Shown here: piece by piece, positions 37,224-48,348 of the stretch
Position numbering within the stretch: the stretch's first letter is position 1
How the letters are laid out: each line of letters starts with the position of its first letter
DNA from: Acidiphilium multivorum AIU301
GTDB lineage: Bacteria; Pseudomonadota; Alphaproteobacteria; Acetobacterales; Acetobacteraceae
Length of the DNA: 64,000 nt
Direction: 5' to 3'
Assembly: GCF_000202835.1 (NCBI RefSeq)
Contig: NC_015186.1
Location: forward strand, 3,685,412-3,749,411
The notes under the pieces: generated by a model
What the model was told of the DNA's origin: nothing
The model's input: the letters and a program-made list of their open reading frames with translations, nothing else
The model's database searches: none
Made by a program: the position numbers and the translations under genes

Positions 37224-38333
37224 TCAGTCGTTGGCTGGGTAGAGCGCCATCAGCGCCTTCTGGCGGCGCCAGGCCTGGAACAGCCGACGTACCCCGTAAC
37301 GTGGCACGCCACGGGCACGCATCGCGGCGCCGATGCGGAACGCCGCGCCATAATGGAAGAACTGCGTCCGATAGGCCTCGACGATCGAGGTTTCCGGGTC
37401 CCAGATATGGGTGGCTTCGGACCCGGCGCCGTTGATCTCGATGATGGTGAAGCCCTCGCCGCGGCGCAGCCCGCTGGCCGAGGCGTAGCGCAGGTCGAAG
37501 CGGCCGAAATGGAAATCCGGGATGTCGCGCGCGATCGCGTCGATCCGGTCGGTGAGTTCCTGGGTGATGAGATGCCGGCCGTCCTTGAAGGTAGAGCCGC
37601 GGCAGTGATTGCCGACGAAGACGAGCCGGACGCGTTCGCCAGCCGCTGGCACGCGCGCTGCTTCGGTGCCGAGTTTGGCGAGCAACAATGACGAAACGGC
37701 GTTCAGCCGCGGGTCGGCCTCGATCAGGTCGCGGATGCGGGCGCGGCCATCGCCGGTGACCACGGGGGCGTATTTCAGCGTGATCGAGGTGATGCGGCCG
37801 CGGGCGGCGCCGGGCTCGCGGATGTAGAAGATGCCGGCCTCTCCTTCATGCGGGACCAGCGCCTGGATCTGCAGGCGGGTCGCGCGCGGGAATTCGGTGA
37901 GATAGCGGGCGAGGGCGGCGCCATCCTCGACGAGGCGCACACCGGCACCGTTGCAGCTCATGTCCGGCTTCACGACCACGGGATAGGCGAGGCCCGCCTC
38001 GTTCATCGCGGCCTCGGCCATGGCGAGGTCGCCGCCCGGATGCGCGGGGGTCGTGATGCCGACATGGGGAGCAATCCAGCGCCGGGCCTCGGGGCCGGCG
38101 AGATCGAGGATATCATTCTTCGACTCGCCGCAAATTCCGCCGGCTTCGATTCGCGGGTTGGTCAGTGCGGGAAGGGTCACGCTGCGATGACGGATCGTCT
38201 GAAACGCCCAGAACAACGCAACCGGGGCATAAAACACGAAGCCCGGCCAATACTCGAAGAACGATACGGGCTTGGCGCCGCTTCGCCCCGCAGGGCCCGC
38301 CGAGAGACTCGATGCGGGGGAGACATCGCTCAT
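37224..38333 (-). CDS. ATP-grasp domain protein coupled to DedA
   Basis: A 369-residue protein. An N-terminal hydrophobic stretch (WPGFVFYAPVALFWAFQTI, about 22-41) may anchor it to the membrane. The rest looks like an ATP-grasp ligase: YPVVVKPDMSCNGAGVRLVE for the ATP-binding lysine and loop, LQIQALVPHEGEAGIFYIRE, and FGRFDLRYASASGLRRGEGF then FTIIEINGAGSEATH as the metal-binding end. The start at 38333 overlaps the stop of the DedA gene (ATGA). Substrate unknown; a cell-envelope or phospholipid-linked role is inferred from the partner. Confidence 0.75.
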   Translation of the reverse strand: MSDVSPASSLSAGPAGRSGAKPVSFFEYWPGFVFYAPVALFWAFQTIRHRSVTLPALTNPRIEAGGICGESKNDILDLAGPEARRWIAPHVGITTPAHPGGDLAMAEAAMNEAGLAYPVVVKPDMSCNGAGVRLVEDGAALARYLTEFPRATRLQIQALVPHEGEAGIFYIREPGAARGRITSITLKYAPVVTGDGRARIRDLIEADPRLNAVSSLLLAKLGTEAARVPAAGERVRLVFVGNHCRGSTFKDGRHLITQELTDRIDAIARDIPDFHFGRFDLRYASASGLRRGEGFTIIEINGAGSEATHIWDPETSIVEAYRTQFFHYGAAFRIGAAMRARGVPRYGVRRLFQAWRRQKALMALYPAND

Positions 38334-38923
38334 GAGGCGTCCTTTCCGATCCGGCCAGCATGCCACCGTGCAGCGATCCTGCCTATCATGATCAGGATCA
38401 GAACGAAAACCGCCAATCCGGCCCAGCGCCAGGGGCCGAGATAGCGCAGCATCAGCACGCCGAGCTTCAGGCTGATGAAGAAAAGCAGACTCGTCCAGGC
38501 CAGCGTCGCGAGGATCGCCGCCGCAACGAAGGCAAGGAAGGGAGCGCGCAGGAAGCCGCAGGTGGTGTAGGTCGGCAGCCGGAGCCCCGGAACGAAACGG
38601 CTGACCAGCACGACGGGAATGATCCGGACGCTTACCCAGTCCCGCCCGATGTCGCGTCGGCGCTGCGGCACGAGGCGATGCGCCCAGGGATGCCGTCCCG
38701 ACAGGCGGCCCAGCCAGTAGAGCCCGATATCGCCGAGCACGATGCCGGCGTAGAGCGAGCCCAGAGCGATCGGCAGCGATACGGCGCCCGCGGCGACCTG
38801 CATCGCGGCAAGCAGGGTCGCGGCATCCTCAAGAATAAAGGTGCCGAGGATGATCGTCGTGATCTCGAGCGGAGGACTGCCTGCCGCCGAGCCGAGCAAG
38901 GTGCTGAAGTCGGTTAACCACAT
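38330..38923 (-). CDS. DedA-family membrane protein (VTT domain)
   Basis: A 197-residue integral membrane protein. Visible elements are LYAGIVLGDIGLYWLGRLSG, the family motif SRFVPGLRLPTYTTCGFLRA, and hydrophobic helices at the C-terminus (WAGLAVFVLILIMIGRIAAR). DedA proteins are involved in lipid carrier or phospholipid transport across the membrane. The stop overlaps the start of the ATP-grasp gene, so the pair forms a small operon. Confidence 0.88.
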   Translation of the reverse strand: MWLTDFSTLLGSAAGSPPLEITTIILGTFILEDAATLLAAMQVAAGAVSLPIALGSLYAGIVLGDIGLYWLGRLSGRHPWAHRLVPQRRRDIGRDWVSVRIIPVVLVSRFVPGLRLPTYTTCGFLRAPFLAFVAAAILATLAWTSLLFFISLKLGVLMLRYLGPWRWAGLAVFVLILIMIGRIAARWHAGRIGKDAS

Positions 38924-39172
38924 GAGACATTCACATAAGGGAAACGGAAGATTTTACCAATTCCGGCTTTCGCGGCGGTTGGGCCCCTTCCGGGCGAGGC
39001 AAGGCATTCAGCCTTCATGGCCGAAACCGGCGGCTTTTCGCCGGCAATTATCCCCACTGATGAGGGCATGGTCGAGTCCGAGAGAACATAAGGAGATTTT
39101 CATTTTTAAACAATAACTTATGAAAATATACTCACAACGTTCCTCAGACTCATCCGATAATTGCGCACAGAT
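38924..39172. other. AT-rich gap with DnaA-box-like sites
   Basis: The 249 bases between dedA and plsC are unusually AT-rich for this DNA, especially 39085-39140 (TTTTCATTTTTAAACAATAA). TTATCCACA, a perfect DnaA box, lies at about 39173-39181 and overlaps the plsC stop codon. TTATCCCCA, one mismatch, lies near 39049. A TTAA-N7-CTTA pair (near-CtrA) is also in the AT stretch. It could be an ordinary promoter with chance matches or a replication-related site. I see no gene in it. Confidence 0.35.
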
Positions 39173-39871
39173 TTATCCACAGGGTGTCGAAGGATAGTAC
39201 ACATTTTCGAGGGCGCCGAGCATCGTCGCTCGATCAAGCCCCGGTGGCAGAGGCGGATGAACCCGCACATGCACCGTTCCCGGGTGCTTGCGGATGGCGT
39301 TCCGGCCCCAGCACAGTCCCGAGTCGGTCGATATGGGTATCACCGGCAGGCCGGTTGCGCGGGCAATCGCGACGATGCCGGGCTGCAGATGTCCCCTTGT
39401 CCCTGGCGCGACACGGGTGCCTTCGGGGAAGATGATGATCTGGCGTCCGGCCGCGGCGGCGGCGCGCACGCGTTCGGTGAGTTCGCGCAAGGCCTTCGCG
39501 CCGCCGGCACGGTCAAGCGGGATTTGGCCCGAGGGGATGAGCAGCGGCCCGAGAACCGGCAAGCGGGACAGTTCCTGCTTCATGACGTAGGCGGGCTTGG
39601 GCAGGCGCGTGAACCAGATCATCGTGTCGAGCGCAGACTGGTGCTGCGCGGCGAGGATGACCGGTCCGTCCGGAATGTTCTCTAGCCCTTCATAGGCGAT
39701 CCTGATGCCGCAAAGCACGCGCAGCGCGCCAAGGGCCAGCCGCGCCCAGGCCTGGCCGAAGGGAAGCACTTTCTCGGGAGCAACGCGCAACAGGATGTGC
39801 GCCCAGAGTCCGGCGGTAATTCCGGACAGGATGATGAAAGCATGGAACAGCAGCGAGCCGGCCAGAAACAT
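39173..39871 (-). CDS. plsC: 1-acyl-sn-glycerol-3-phosphate acyltransferase
   Basis: Makes phosphatidic acid at the inner membrane. 232 residues. N-terminal membrane helix (FHAFIILSGITAGLWAHILL), the acyltransferase motif ILAAQHQSALDTMIWF (H-X4-D), LPVLGPLLIPSGQIPLDRAG, and the FPEGTR motif (IIIFPEGTRVAPGTRGHLQP). Its ATG overlaps the ydcF stop by one base (TGATG) and it ends the ftsE-ftsX-ydcF-plsC run. The last codon lies within the DnaA-box-like sequence. Confidence 0.93.
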   Translation of the reverse strand: MFLAGSLLFHAFIILSGITAGLWAHILLRVAPEKVLPFGQAWARLALGALRVLCGIRIAYEGLENIPDGPVILAAQHQSALDTMIWFTRLPKPAYVMKQELSRLPVLGPLLIPSGQIPLDRAGGAKALRELTERVRAAAAAGRQIIIFPEGTRVAPGTRGHLQPGIVAIARATGLPVIPISTDSGLCWGRNAIRKHPGTVHVRVHPPLPPGLDRATMLGALENVYYPSTPCG

Positions 39872-40527
39872 CAGCCGTGGGCCTTGATGCTGTGCGCCGC
39901 GATTCCGCCGAGACGGAGCCGCACGACGATGTATTTGCAGAATTCGGTCACGAGGATCTTAAGCATGTGGGGTTGCCCCGGATTGGTCATCGCCGGCGGG
40001 CGAACCGGCTCGGGGATCAGTGTCACACCTGGCAAGGCGCGGTGCAGTTCGAGCAGCGCGCGGGGCATGTGGTAGTCTGCGGTCACCACGACGAGCGAGC
40101 CGATATGGTGCCGGCTGGCCCAGGCGGCGGTTTCCCGCGCATTGCCCCGCGTGGTGGCGGCGGCGTGGCCAACGGTGATATCGGTGGCCTTGGCGTTCGC
40201 GTCGATGCCGTCGCGAGCCGTGAAATCGCCGAGATAGGTCCCGTTGCCGGCGCCCGAGATCAGCAGCCGCGGCGCGGCGCCTGCCATCAGCAATTCCAGG
40301 CCAGCCTTTACCCGATCCGCCCCGCCGGTAAGCACGACGATTCCCCCCGCATGTGGCATGGGGTTGATCGGGCGTTCCTCGGCAATATCGCCGAGGAACC
40401 AGGCGAAACCGACCAGCCAGAGGACGACCAGCGCGAGCACGGCACGCAACGGCCACCGCCAGAGCCCGAGGCGCCGGCGGGTAGGGCGGCGGCGGCGGCC
40501 AAGGCCCATGTCGTCCGAAGCACTCAT
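39871..40527 (-). CDS. YdcF/SanA-like DUF218 membrane protein
   Basis: A 218-residue protein. After a basic N-terminus there is one membrane helix (LRAVLALVVLWLVGFAWFLG, about 25-44). The DUF218 domain then has GGIVVLTGGADRVKAGLELL, AAPRLLISGAG, TTRGNARETAAWASRH and VVVTADYHMPRALLELH. The family is linked to cell-envelope functions without a settled reaction. The start at 40527 overlaps the ftsX stop (ATGA). Confidence 0.85.
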   Translation of the reverse strand: MSASDDMGLGRRRRPTRRRLGLWRWPLRAVLALVVLWLVGFAWFLGDIAEERPINPMPHAGGIVVLTGGADRVKAGLELLMAGAAPRLLISGAGNGTYLGDFTARDGIDANAKATDITVGHAAATTRGNARETAAWASRHHIGSLVVVTADYHMPRALLELHRALPGVTLIPEPVRPPAMTNPGQPHMLKILVTEFCKYIVVRLRLGGIAAHSIKAHG

Positions 40528-41450
40528 GTCAGCCGCCTGAGCCAGCCGCGTACGGTCACTTGCGCGGCGATCCAGCCGATCAGCGCGGCGGCAAGTGTGA
40601 AGATCACCGGCGTTGCGACCAGCAGCGGCGGCAGCCCCGCCAGCCCGCCGGACCCACCGGCCGAAGGCGGCGCCGCAATGATCAGACCCGCGGCGAGATG
40701 GCCGAGCCAGGCCAGCACGGGCGGCGCGGCGAGTCCGCCGATCAGCCCGCCCACCGCTGCGAGGCGCATGGCACGGCCGGCGAACTGGTTGGCGATGTCG
40801 GAATCGAGCGCTCCGAGGCCGTGGATGATCTCGATGGCCTCGCGCCGCTGGGCAAGGCCGGCACGCACCGCGACGGCGACAACCGAGGCGGCGACCAGCG
40901 CCACGATCACGAGGATCGCCGCGGCGGAGGCGCGGATGCTGGCCGTGAGTTCCGCAAGACGATCGGCCCAGCGCGATCCGGAATCGACCAAAGTGCCCGG
41001 TGCGGCTCGGTCCAGCACCGTCGCGATGGATGCGGGGTCGGCAGCGCCGGTTGTGGCATGCACCACGATTATCGCTGGCAGCGCGATGGGCAGGCTGCCG
41101 TCGTCGGCGGCCGCCCCAAGCCATGGCTTCAGCAGGCCCGCCAATTCCGTGTCTGACAGCCGGCGTGCATCGGCGAGGCCCGGCATGGCCCTGACCATCT
41201 GGAGCACGGCATCCACGCGTGAAGCGCCTGCGGCTGCGGCCGGCGCCGATGGGTTGGAAACCTCGATGGTCATCAGTCCCTGCGCGCCGCTGAGCCAGCG
41301 CGTGGCCAGCGTGCCGGCGGCGATGCTGCCGGCCAGCGCCAGCGCCGCGAGGAAGGACATGGCCGCCACCACGAAGGGCAGCAGCCGGTCCGCCATCGCG
41401 GCGCGCAGGCCGATCCTGTCGGCGCGCGAGGCATGGCGCCGCCTAGCCAT
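40524..41450 (-). CDS. ftsX: FtsX, membrane subunit of the FtsEX division complex
   Basis: A 308-residue permease-like protein with four membrane helices in the expected places (one near residue 25-45, three in the C-terminal half: AAILVIVALVAASVVAVAVR, MRLAAVGGLIGGLAAPPVLA, LLVATPVIFTLAAALIGWIA) and a periplasmic loop between them. The coupling segment RREAIEIIHGLGALDSDIAN is typical. It regulates peptidoglycan hydrolases at the septum. It lies 12 bases after ftsE. Confidence 0.9.
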   Translation of the reverse strand: MARRRHASRADRIGLRAAMADRLLPFVVAAMSFLAALALAGSIAAGTLATRWLSGAQGLMTIEVSNPSAPAAAAGASRVDAVLQMVRAMPGLADARRLSDTELAGLLKPWLGAAADDGSLPIALPAIIVVHATTGAADPASIATVLDRAAPGTLVDSGSRWADRLAELTASIRASAAAILVIVALVAASVVAVAVRAGLAQRREAIEIIHGLGALDSDIANQFAGRAMRLAAVGGLIGGLAAPPVLAWLGHLAAGLIIAAPPSAGGSGGLAGLPPLLVATPVIFTLAAALIGWIAAQVTVRGWLRRLT

Positions 41451-41462
41451 GCCGGGGTGTGC

Positions 41463-42134
41463 CTAGCCGTGCCATGTCATTCTTCCGTCCTGCAGCTCGA
41501 TCATCGGCGCCGGGTGGCGGGCGACCAGGCCGAGATTGTGGGTGGCGACGATCACCGTGGTGCCGAGCCGGTTCAGCGAGCGGATGAGATGCATCAGCCG
41601 CTCGGCCTGGTCGTCGTCGAGATTGCCGGTGGGTTCGTCGGCAACGAGCAGGGAGGGCTTGGCGATCACCGCGCGGGCGATCGCGACCCGCTGCTGTTCG
41701 CCGCCGGACATCTCGTCCGGCCGGTGATCGAGCCGGCCGGACAGGCCGACCCAGCGGAGCAGTTCGGTGACATCGGCGCGGACCTGCGCCTCCTTGCGCC
41801 GGGCGAGGCGCAGCGGCAGCGCCACGTTGTCGAACGCGGTGAGGTGCTGGAGCAGGCGGAAATCCTGATACACCACGCCGATCCGCCGGCGCAGCAGCGC
41901 GGTGCCCCGCCGGTCGAGCCGGGCGGTGGGGGTGCCGAACAGGTCGATCCGCCCCTCGCTCGGGTGCAGGGCCAGATAGGTCAGCTTGAGAAGGCTGGTC
42001 TTACCGGCGCCCGACGGGCCGGTGAGCCAGCGGAACCCGCCTTCCGGGATCTCGAAATCGATGTTCTCGAGCGCGACGGACGCGGTGCCCGCCGACTTGC
42101 CATAGCGCAGCCCGACATGGGTGAAGCGGATCAT
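41463..42134 (-). CDS. ftsE: FtsE, ATPase of the FtsEX division complex
   Basis: A 223-residue ABC ATPase. Walker A GPSGAGKTSLLKL, Q-loop region GVVYQDFRLLQHLTAFDNVA, signature MSGGEQQRVAIARAVI, Walker B LLVADEPTGNLDDDQ and the switch histidine ATHNLGLV. The N-terminus MIRFTHVGLRYGKSAG is FtsE-like. It is divergent from the zinc-ribbon gene and followed by ftsX. Confidence 0.94.
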   Translation of the reverse strand: MIRFTHVGLRYGKSAGTASVALENIDFEIPEGGFRWLTGPSGAGKTSLLKLTYLALHPSEGRIDLFGTPTARLDRRGTALLRRRIGVVYQDFRLLQHLTAFDNVALPLRLARRKEAQVRADVTELLRWVGLSGRLDHRPDEMSGGEQQRVAIARAVIAKPSLLVADEPTGNLDDDQAERLMHLIRSLNRLGTTVIVATHNLGLVARHPAPMIELQDGRMTWHG

Positions 42135-42219
42135 GGTCCTTCAATGCCCCGCCTCCGGGCCGCGATCAACCGGCGCGCAACGATCGCCCGGACGGTTGCG
42201 CGGCCGGAGCGAAACTGCC

Positions 42220-42732
42220 ATGAAAATCGTCATGCGCGCCGCCTGTCCGAAATGCGAGGCTGTCTACGAGCTGCCGGCCGAGATGGCGGCGCGGCTACCC
42301 GCCGCCGTGCGGTGCGCGACGTGCGGGCATGTCTGGGACCTGTCGCCGGAAGCGGCGGTTGACGAGGCCGGCGCGCCCGCCGCCCCTGATGCGACGGAGG
42401 CGGACGCGGCGCCGGTGGGTGACGCTGTCGGCCCCACGGCCGAAGCGACGCCCGGACCGGAGGCGTCCGACCCTGAAGGAGGCGAACCGGAGGGAGGCGA
42501 AACGGAGGCGTCGCGGGCGATGTCCCTGCCGGCCCTGCTCGCGGTCCCCGATTCGGCGCTGGTCTCTGCGGCCCGGGCGCCGGCTGAGCCCTGGCCGTCG
42601 CTGCGGGTGCAGTGGATGGTTTCGGCCGGGGTGCTGGCGGTGCTTATTCTCCTGCTGTTCGCGCTGCATGGCCCGATCGGCCGCGCCTGGCCGCCCAGCC
42701 TGTGGCTCTACGGGCTGTTCGGCCTCGGCTGA
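42220..42732 (+). CDS. MJ0042-type zinc-ribbon membrane protein
   Basis: A 170-residue protein. The N-terminal zinc ribbon has four cysteines (CPKCEAVYELPAEM, then CATCGHVWDL). A long acidic, Ala/Pro/Glu-rich linker (about 48-105) leads to one membrane helix (MVSAGVLAVLILLLFALHGP, about 134-153). This zinc-ribbon/DUF3426-like family is common beside ftsE in alphaproteobacteria. Function not established. The ATG at 42220 is chosen because it places the ribbon at the N-terminus. Confidence 0.78.
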   Translation: MKIVMRAACPKCEAVYELPAEMAARLPAAVRCATCGHVWDLSPEAAVDEAGAPAAPDATEADAAPVGDAVGPTAEATPGPEASDPEGGEPEGGETEASRAMSLPALLAVPDSALVSAARAPAEPWPSLRVQWMVSAGVLAVLILLLFALHGPIGRAWPPSLWLYGLFGLG

Positions 42733-42780
42733 GCGGCGCCGGGACTTGACCGCGCGCGCCGGGTGCGGCGAGGTTAGGGC

Positions 42781-43830
42781 ATGATACATCAGGACCTCGC
42801 CGATCTTCTCGTCATCGATACCCATGTCGACATTCCCTGGCCGGAGGGGCCGGATTTCCTGAGCGACGGGCCACGCTGCGTCGATCTGCCGAAGGTGCGG
42901 CGCGGCGGGGTCGGGGCGGTGTGCTTCGCCGCCTATGTGCCGCAGGGGCGGCGCGATGCCGCCGGCCATGGCGCGGCGAAGGGGCGGGCGCTGGCGATGC
43001 TCGATGCGATCGCCGCGATGGGCAACGCACCCGGCGCCGTGCTCGCCACCACTGCCGATGCGATTGCGGCGGCGCATCGCGACGACTGTTTCGCCGTGGT
43101 GCCGGTGGTGGAGAACGGAGCGGCGCTGGGCGGCGATCTCGCAACCCTCGATGACTTTGCCGCGCGCGGCGTGCGCTACATGACGATGACCCATAACGGC
43201 CACAACGACCTCGCCGATGCCGCGATCCCGCGCGCCGAATTCGGCGATGCGGCGGTGCTGCATGGCGGGCTTTCCGAGCTTGGGCGGGCGGCGGTGGCGC
43301 GGATGAACGAGCTCGGCATTCTCGTCGATGTCAGCCATGCCGCGAAATCGACAATGATGCAGGCGGCGCGGCTCTCGCGCACGCCGGTGATCGCCACTCA
43401 TTCCTGCGCGCGGGCGCTCTGCGACCACCCGCGCAATCTCGACGACGAGCAGCTCGACATGCTGGCCGCGACCGGCGGGCTGATCCAGATCACCATGGTG
43501 TCGGCGTTTCTCAAGCGTGGCGCGAAACCCCCGGAGATCGGGGTGGAGGCGATCGCCGACCATGTCGATTACGTGGTCCGCCGGATCGGGGTCGAGCATG
43601 TCGGCATCGGCACCGATTTCGATGGCGGCGGCGGCGTCGCCGGCTACATGAACGCGGCGGAAACCCCGGCGCTGACCGCGGAGCTGGTGCGGCGCGGCTA
43701 CGACCGCGCGGCGCTGGAGAAGATCTGGGGCGGCAATTTTCTCCGCCTGTTGCGCCAGGCGGAGCAGGTGCGGCAGCAGGGCGCGGCGGGACCCGTATCG
43801 GTCGCCGGAGCTCCGGCGGCGGCTCGGTAG
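42781..43830 (+). CDS. Membrane-dipeptidase-family (M19) zinc peptidase
   Basis: A 349-residue enzyme of the renal dipeptidase family. Zinc ligands appear in order: VIDTHVDIPW (H-X-D), VVPVVENGAAL (bridging Glu), VDVSHAAKSTMM, PVIATHSCARALCDHPRNLD, and HVGIGTDFDGGGG near the end. No signal peptide is seen, so it is probably cytoplasmic and may act on dipeptides or related amides. Alone between the zinc-ribbon gene and htpG. Confidence 0.9.
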   Translation: MIHQDLADLLVIDTHVDIPWPEGPDFLSDGPRCVDLPKVRRGGVGAVCFAAYVPQGRRDAAGHGAAKGRALAMLDAIAAMGNAPGAVLATTADAIAAAHRDDCFAVVPVVENGAALGGDLATLDDFAARGVRYMTMTHNGHNDLADAAIPRAEFGDAAVLHGGLSELGRAAVARMNELGILVDVSHAAKSTMMQAARLSRTPVIATHSCARALCDHPRNLDDEQLDMLAATGGLIQITMVSAFLKRGAKPPEIGVEAIADHVDYVVRRIGVEHVGIGTDFDGGGGVAGYMNAAETPALTAELVRRGYDRAALEKIWGGNFLRLLRQAEQVRQQGAAGPVSVAGAPAAAR

Positions 43831-43876
43831 GGCGCGGCGCCGACCGGGTGGGCCGGTCGGCGCCGCTGACTGAGCC

Positions 43877-45697
<1,821 letters not shown>

Positions 45698-45834
45698 CTG
45701 AAGTTCCTCTCGGCAAAATCCCTTGCGGGAAGGTCGGATTGCGCCGTGCGAGATAGGGGAGGTGCGTCACTTCTGCAATCACCTGGCGCGGCGGCGCGCC
45801 TTGCATTTGGCGGCGGAAGCGCCACACTTGCGGC

Positions 45835-48348
45835 ATGTCCGGATTCGCCCCGCGTGTGAAGGCGGTGCTTGGCCCGACCAACACGGGCAAGACCCATCTC
45901 GCCATCGAACGGCTGCTGGCCCATTCCTCCGGCATCATCGGCTTTCCGCTCCGTTTGCTCGCGCGCGAGAATTACGACCGGATGGTGGCCGCGAAGGGCG
46001 CGCGGCATGTCGCGCTGATCACCGGCGAGGAAAAGATCGTGCCGGCCGAGGCGCGCTGGTTCAGCTGCACCGTCGAGGCCATGCCGCTGGACCGGAAGGT
46101 GGAATTCGTCGCGGTGGACGAAATCCAGCTTTGCGCCGATCCGGATCGCGGCCACGTCTTCACCGACCGGCTGCTGCACGCGCGCGGCATGGTGGAGACC
46201 ATGTTCCTCGGCGCCGAGACGATCCGCCGGCTGCTCCGCCGCCTCGTGCCCGAGGCCGAGATCGAGACGCGGCCGCGGCTGTCGCAGCTGTCGCATGCGG
46301 GGCCCGCCAAGCTTTCCCGCCTGCCGCCGCGCTCGGCCATCGTCGCCTTCTCGGCCGCCGAGGTCTACGCGATCGCCGAGGCGGTGCGCACCCGGCGCGG
46401 CGGCTGCGCGGTGGTCATGGGACGGCTCTCGCCGCGCACGCGCAACGCGCAGGTGGCGCTGTATCAGGAAAAGGAAGTCGATTTCCTCGTCGCGACCGAT
46501 GCGATCGGCATGGGGTTGAACATGGATGTCGACCATGTCGCCTTTGCCGGGCTGTCGAAATTCGACGGACACCGCCCGCGCCTGCTCACCGCGAGCGAGG
46601 TGGCGCAGATCGCCGGCCGCGCCGGGCGGGGAATGCGCGATGGCACGTTCGGCACCACCGGCACCTGCCCGCCACTAACCGAGGAACTGGTCGGCGCCGT
46701 CGAGGCGCATGCCTTCGAGCCGCTGGAACAGCTCGCCTGGCGAAACGCGGCGCTGGATTTCGCCTCGCCCGACGCGCTGCTGGCCAGCCTGCTCGCGCCG
46801 CCCGACCGCGCCGGGCTCGTGCGCGGCAACGATGCGTCCGACGTTCTGGTGCTGTCGGCGCTGGCGCATGACCCGGCGATCCGCGAGGCCGCGCGTGGCC
46901 GCCGGGCCGTGCGGCTGCTCTGGGAGGCGTGCCAGATTCCGGATTTCCGCAAGCTCGCCACCGACCATCACACGCGGCTCTGCGCGCGGGTCTTCACCCA
47001 TCTGCTGCGCGATGGCGGGTTGCCGCAGGACTGGGTGGCTGGGCAGATCGGCGGGCTCGGCCGTACCGACGGCGATATCGATACGCTGATGCAGCGGCTG
47101 ACCGAGGTGCGGATCTGGGCCTATATCGCCGCCCGCGCCGACTGGGTGCGCGATGCCGCGCACTGGCAGGGCCGCGCGCGCGAGGCGGAGGACCTGCTCT
47201 CGGACGCGCTCCACGAGAAGCTGATGGCCCGCTTCGTCGATCGCCGGGCGGCGCGGCTGACCCGGCGGCTGGAACAGGCCGAGACCGCCGAGCTGCTTTC
47301 CGCCGTGACGCGGGCGGGCGATGTGGTGGTCGAGGGGCATCCGGTCGGGCGGATCGACGGATTCCGCTTCGAGCCGGACGCCTCGGTGGGCGGGGCAGAC
47401 AAGCGGATCGTGCTGCGGGCGGCGCGGCGCGCCCTGGCCGGCGAGATGCCGCGCCGCGTCGCCCGGCTGGAGGCGGCGGCGGATGGCGATTTCGCGCTGG
47501 GGCCGGCGGGCGTGATCGCCTGGCAGGGAACGCCCGTCGCCCGGCTGCGGCGCGGTGCCACGCTGCTGGCGCCGGCGGTCGAGGTGATTGACAGCGAGTT
47601 TCTCGACGGATCGCAGCGCGAGGCCGTGCGCGCGCGGCTGGCCCGCTTCGTCGATGGCGTGATCGCCGAGGGGCTGGCGCCACTCTTCGTCGCGGCGAAG
47701 GCCGCCGAGGCGGACCCGGCGCTGCGCGGCGTGCTGCACCGGCTGACCGAGCAGGCCGGCGTGCTGGTGCCGGGCGGGGCCGAGGGCGAGCTGCGGGCGA
47801 AGCTGCGCCGGATCGGCGTGCGGGATGGCGCCTTCGCGCTCTACATGCCGGCACTGCTGAAGCCGCGGGCGGCGGCGCTGCGTGCCATGCTGTGGTCCGC
47901 CTGGCACCGCCGGACGCTGCCGGACCTGCCGGCACCGGGTCTTGTCTCGCTTCCGGCGCCGGACTGGCCGGCGGGGCTCGCGGCCTATCTCGGCTGGGTA
48001 GCGGCCGGTCCGCGGGCGATCCGGCTCGATATCGCCGAGCGGCTGGCCGGCGAACTGCGCCATGCGGCGCGCCGCCGGCCGGCGCCGGCGCCGCAGATGC
48101 TTGCCCCGCGGCTGGGCGTGGGCCACGAGGATCTGCCGGCGGTGCTGCGCGGCCTCGGCCTGCGGCTCATTCCCGGCGAGGCGATGGAGCCGGGCATGTT
48201 CGGCCCGCCGCGCCCGCCGATGGTCGAACTGCGGCGCCCGAGGCGCGGGCCGGCGCCGCCACCGCGCAAGACCGCACGCCCGGCCCCGCCGCCCAATCCC
48301 GATCATCCGTTCGCGGCGCTGGCCGCGCTGCGGCGTGCCGCCTCCTGA
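45835..48348 (+). CDS. Suv3/MgpS-like RNA/DNA helicase
   Basis: An 837-residue superfamily 2 helicase. Walker A is LGPTNTGKTHLAIERLL at the very N-terminus, and the DEIQ box is VAVDEIQLCADPDRGHVF. Motif V/VI appear as ATDAIGMGLNMDVDHVAFAG and EVAQIAGRAGRGMRDGTFG. The central and C-terminal 400 residues are arginine/alanine-rich and end in a basic Pro-rich tail (PRRGPAPPPRKTARPAPPPN). It leads a helicase-S4-ferredoxin-CarD set common in alphaproteobacteria. Substrate not known. Confidence 0.88.
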   Translation: MSGFAPRVKAVLGPTNTGKTHLAIERLLAHSSGIIGFPLRLLARENYDRMVAAKGARHVALITGEEKIVPAEARWFSCTVEAMPLDRKVEFVAVDEIQLCADPDRGHVFTDRLLHARGMVETMFLGAETIRRLLRRLVPEAEIETRPRLSQLSHAGPAKLSRLPPRSAIVAFSAAEVYAIAEAVRTRRGGCAVVMGRLSPRTRNAQVALYQEKEVDFLVATDAIGMGLNMDVDHVAFAGLSKFDGHRPRLLTASEVAQIAGRAGRGMRDGTFGTTGTCPPLTEELVGAVEAHAFEPLEQLAWRNAALDFASPDALLASLLAPPDRAGLVRGNDASDVLVLSALAHDPAIREAARGRRAVRLLWEACQIPDFRKLATDHHTRLCARVFTHLLRDGGLPQDWVAGQIGGLGRTDGDIDTLMQRLTEVRIWAYIAARADWVRDAAHWQGRAREAEDLLSDALHEKLMARFVDRRAARLTRRLEQAETAELLSAVTRAGDVVVEGHPVGRIDGFRFEPDASVGGADKRIVLRAARRALAGEMPRRVARLEAAADGDFALGPAGVIAWQGTPVARLRRGATLLAPAVEVIDSEFLDGSQREAVRARLARFVDGVIAEGLAPLFVAAKAAEADPALRGVLHRLTEQAGVLVPGGAEGELRAKLRRIGVRDGAFALYMPALLKPRAAALRAMLWSAWHRRTLPDLPAPGLVSLPAPDWPAGLAAYLGWVAAGPRAIRLDIAERLAGELRHAARRRPAPAPQMLAPRLGVGHEDLPAVLRGLGLRLIPGEAMEPGMFGPPRPPMVELRRPRRGPAPPPRKTARPAPPPNPDHPFAALAALRRAAS

